DNA from: Promerops cafer
Lineage: Eukaryota; Chordata; Aves; Passeriformes; Nectariniidae
Direction: 5' to 3'
Assembly (NCBI GenBank): GCA_013398275.1
Contig: VZSE01009355.1
Span: 186,001-250,000 of the forward strand
DNA: 64,000 bases
A program made the translations under genes and the position numbers. The notes beneath the pieces are model-generated. The model did not search any database and had not been told where the DNA came from. It saw nothing but the letters and a program-made list of their open reading frames with translations. Positions 61,922 to 64,000 of the stretch are shown here, in pieces. The first letter of the stretch is position 1. Every line of letters starts with the position of its first letter.

Positions 61922-62038
61922 AGAAGCATTTGGACAATATCCTCAGGTGTGATTTTTTGGGGTTTTCTGTGCAGGGTCAGGATTTGATGACCCTTGTGGG
62001 TCCCTTCCAACTCAGGATATTCTATGACTCTCTGATTC
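61922..62038 (+). mobile_element. CR1 3' end
   Basis: The sequence runs from TTTGGACAATATCCTCAGGT through GATTTGATGACCCTTGTGGG to TCCCTTCCAACTCAGGATAT and a short TCTATGACTCTCTGATTC tail. This is the sense-strand 3' end of an avian CR1. A frame read through it is an artefact. Confidence 0.85.
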
Positions 62039-64000
62039 CCTCACCTCTTCAATGCTTCACTCTTAAAATATTTGATTCAGCAGGTATGGTAGGAACAGCA
62101 ACCAACCACTTCTGCAAAGACTATTGTGTTTCCAAAATAGCAAGCAACTGTAATTCCGCTGAAAAAGGACAAGAATATGAAGCAGTCAACATGAAGAATA
62201 GAGCACAGAAAAGTTATAAGGAAGAATAGAAAAATGTGCACTGAAAGTAGAGAATTGTAGGGGAAGGGAAGCTGGGTGGAGAGAACCACACAACACTTGG
62301 ACAAATGTGAACTGAAGCCAGAGCTAAAACCAAGATGTTAATGTATTTCAGAAGTTTATTGTGGAGAATAAAAAAAGGACTGGTAAAAAAAAAAATCAAA
62401 CTATATATATAGGTGGAACTTCAAATCAGTCCAAATAAGCTAATCAGTTTAATTTCCTTCTTCAGCTGGTCTTTGAGAAGAAATTGGAGAAAACATCCAG
62501 AATCACAGAATCAGCAGTGTGGGAGTATATAAAAATTAGTCAGGGAAAAATAGTATCCACCACTGATCATTAGAAATAGATGAATCCCATGACATTAAGA
62601 AAACAAATTCAAAGACACTTTATAAAGCTGCTGAATGTTGGAGCAGACCCATGTTAAAGGAAAAGTCCCTTGAATGACTCCATATCTGCTGCTTCCCTTT
62701 TTCCCTGTGACCAGTAGGTTTGTATGTACTGCATTATCATACAAGGCTGCAAGGACTAAAAGGGAAAAACAATACAAATATCCCATTTCTTAGCAAGATT
62801 TGCTTCTAATTTGCCTTCATCTATACAAATGCCATTTTTCCCTGAAAAAAAAAGTAAAATTACAACTAATACTGTGCACCAGAAAATGTGCAGGCAGGGA
62901 CCACAGCTTTACAGCAACCTTTATTTGGAAGCAGTGCCAAAGAGCTCACAGCACAGCAGAAAATGCTGCTCTAAATATTTGAAGAATGTATTCTGTATGT
63001 TCAGTGGCAGAGTTGTTTCTGGCTTGTTACGGTTATTTTTAAGATACCTTAATCTCTGGCAATGCCCGTAAGGAGCAAAGTGCAGCCTCATTGCAACCAC
63101 ATTTATCTCCAGAGGTCACAGAAATCTAAGAATAAGAGAGGTCAGCTTGTTCCCAATGCATTTGCCAGAAACAGAAATGCAGATTTTATTTCTAGCTTGA
63201 GGGGCAGTGTTTGGTTGCCTATCTCTTGGGACACAAGTTAGAGACCCCATACTTTATCACAGTGATAGTTCTGTCCAAATCTGAGATTTTGGTAGGATTC
63301 AAATGAGATAGATGATAATGAGAAACAGTGCTTGTGGATGCTGACATCTTTTCCCAATTGTTTCCTGATAACAGAAGAGAAATGTTCCCATAGTTCTGTC
63401 TCACTCAGACTAACACATGGTCAAACATTATTTTTTTTCTTCTTCTCAGTCTCTTGGATGGTGTCATCAGGCAGGGACCACTTTTGTGCCCAGTGTAGAT
63501 GATTCCCTCCTCCCTGTATTTGGGCTCTGTTGAGTATTTGGCTGTGTATGACCATACTAATGTGAGGAGTGCCTTTCACTCCTGTTGTTAATGCACATAT
63601 TTCCAAAAACACCAGCACTTAAACAGCTATAAACAGAGGCCAGTGGCTGACACAAGGTAAAAAGTGGCATAGTGAAAGTAGCAAAATCACAGTGAAGTGG
63701 ATCAAGATGCTTGTTGAAGGAAAACACAGGCGAATTTAGGGATGCAAAATTAAAAAGTGCTAGGAACTGAGAGTGGAAAAGTATTTCACAGACTTACAAA
63801 TCTGAAAGTCCAGAGATGCTGCATACTCTAACAGAATATTTTGCTAACAAACAACTCCCAGCGGCAGAAATGGGGAATAGCAGAGCTCATGTGCTTATAA
63901 GTTGCTTAAAAGTTAGGAGTGCACTCATCTATCCTGTGCTGTAGTCAACATGAGAAGGTCGGTATCCCCCAAAGGCAATCCCAACAGCCCTGCCAGAGTG
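62039..64000. other. ANO2 intron sequence, no exon seen
   Basis: AT-rich DNA continues to the end of the window. A short CAGAATCACAGAATCA motif near 62500 may be a CR1 tail scrap. None of the open frames on either strand resembles an anoctamin exon, so the next ANO2 exon should lie beyond 64000. Confidence 0.5.

Noticed and set aside
60275..63618. Possible further ANO2 exons on the minus strand
   Set aside because: None of the frames contains anoctamin motifs, and none has a splice-bounded match, so the intron appears to continue past the window end.
1..64000. A novel multi-gene system, CRISPR array or RNA gene cluster
   Set aside because: I found no regularly spaced repeats, no clustered coding genes and no tRNA- or rRNA-like text. 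The content fits an ordinary avian gene-poor region.

Overview
The window is vertebrate nuclear DNA, almost certainly from a bird and possibly a passerine (the passerine call is a weak inference). It is gene-poor and AT-rich. It carries many 3' fragments of CR1 retrotransposons, recognisable by the avian CR1 tail read in both directions. It also holds one probable solo retroviral LTR, one MIR-like SINE remnant and traces of an older palindromic amniote repeat. I see no bacterial-style operons, CRISPR arrays, tRNA or rRNA genes. Most open frames of 60 to 180 codons are chance frames in non-coding DNA.

Two genes are supported. NTF3 (neurotrophin-3) is on the plus strand at 15680 to about 16640. 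Only its last exon is present, but that exon holds the whole 257-residue prepro-NT-3, with signal peptide, propeptide, RRKR cleavage site and 119-residue mature cystine-knot growth factor. The 5' exon or exons are not seen and probably lie upstream of base 1. ANO2 (anoctamin-2, a calcium-activated chloride channel) is on the minus strand. Its last two coding exons are at 59591-59696 and 57862-58143, and the earlier exons lie beyond base 64000. The two genes converge, as I recall they do on human 12p13.

Layout: 1-15.6 kb is NTF3 upstream or intronic DNA with five CR1 pieces and a MIR remnant. 15.68-16.64 kb is the NTF3 terminal exon. 16.65-57 kb is an intergenic stretch of about 40 kb with CR1 copies, a solo LTR at 31.3-31.9 kb, a decayed hAT-transposase-like reading frame at 40.35-40.9 kb, a small CpG-dense patch at 50.6 kb and two assembly blemishes (Ns at 27.08 and 48.60 kb). 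57-59.7 kb holds the ANO2 3' end. 59.7-64 kb is ANO2 intron with an old CR1 of about 0.8 kb.

I found no convincing new biological system. The points most worth a second look are two substitutions in the normally near-invariant mature NT-3 N-terminus, the basic and PDZ-ligand-bearing ANO2 tail, the hAT-like reading frame and the isolated CpG patch.
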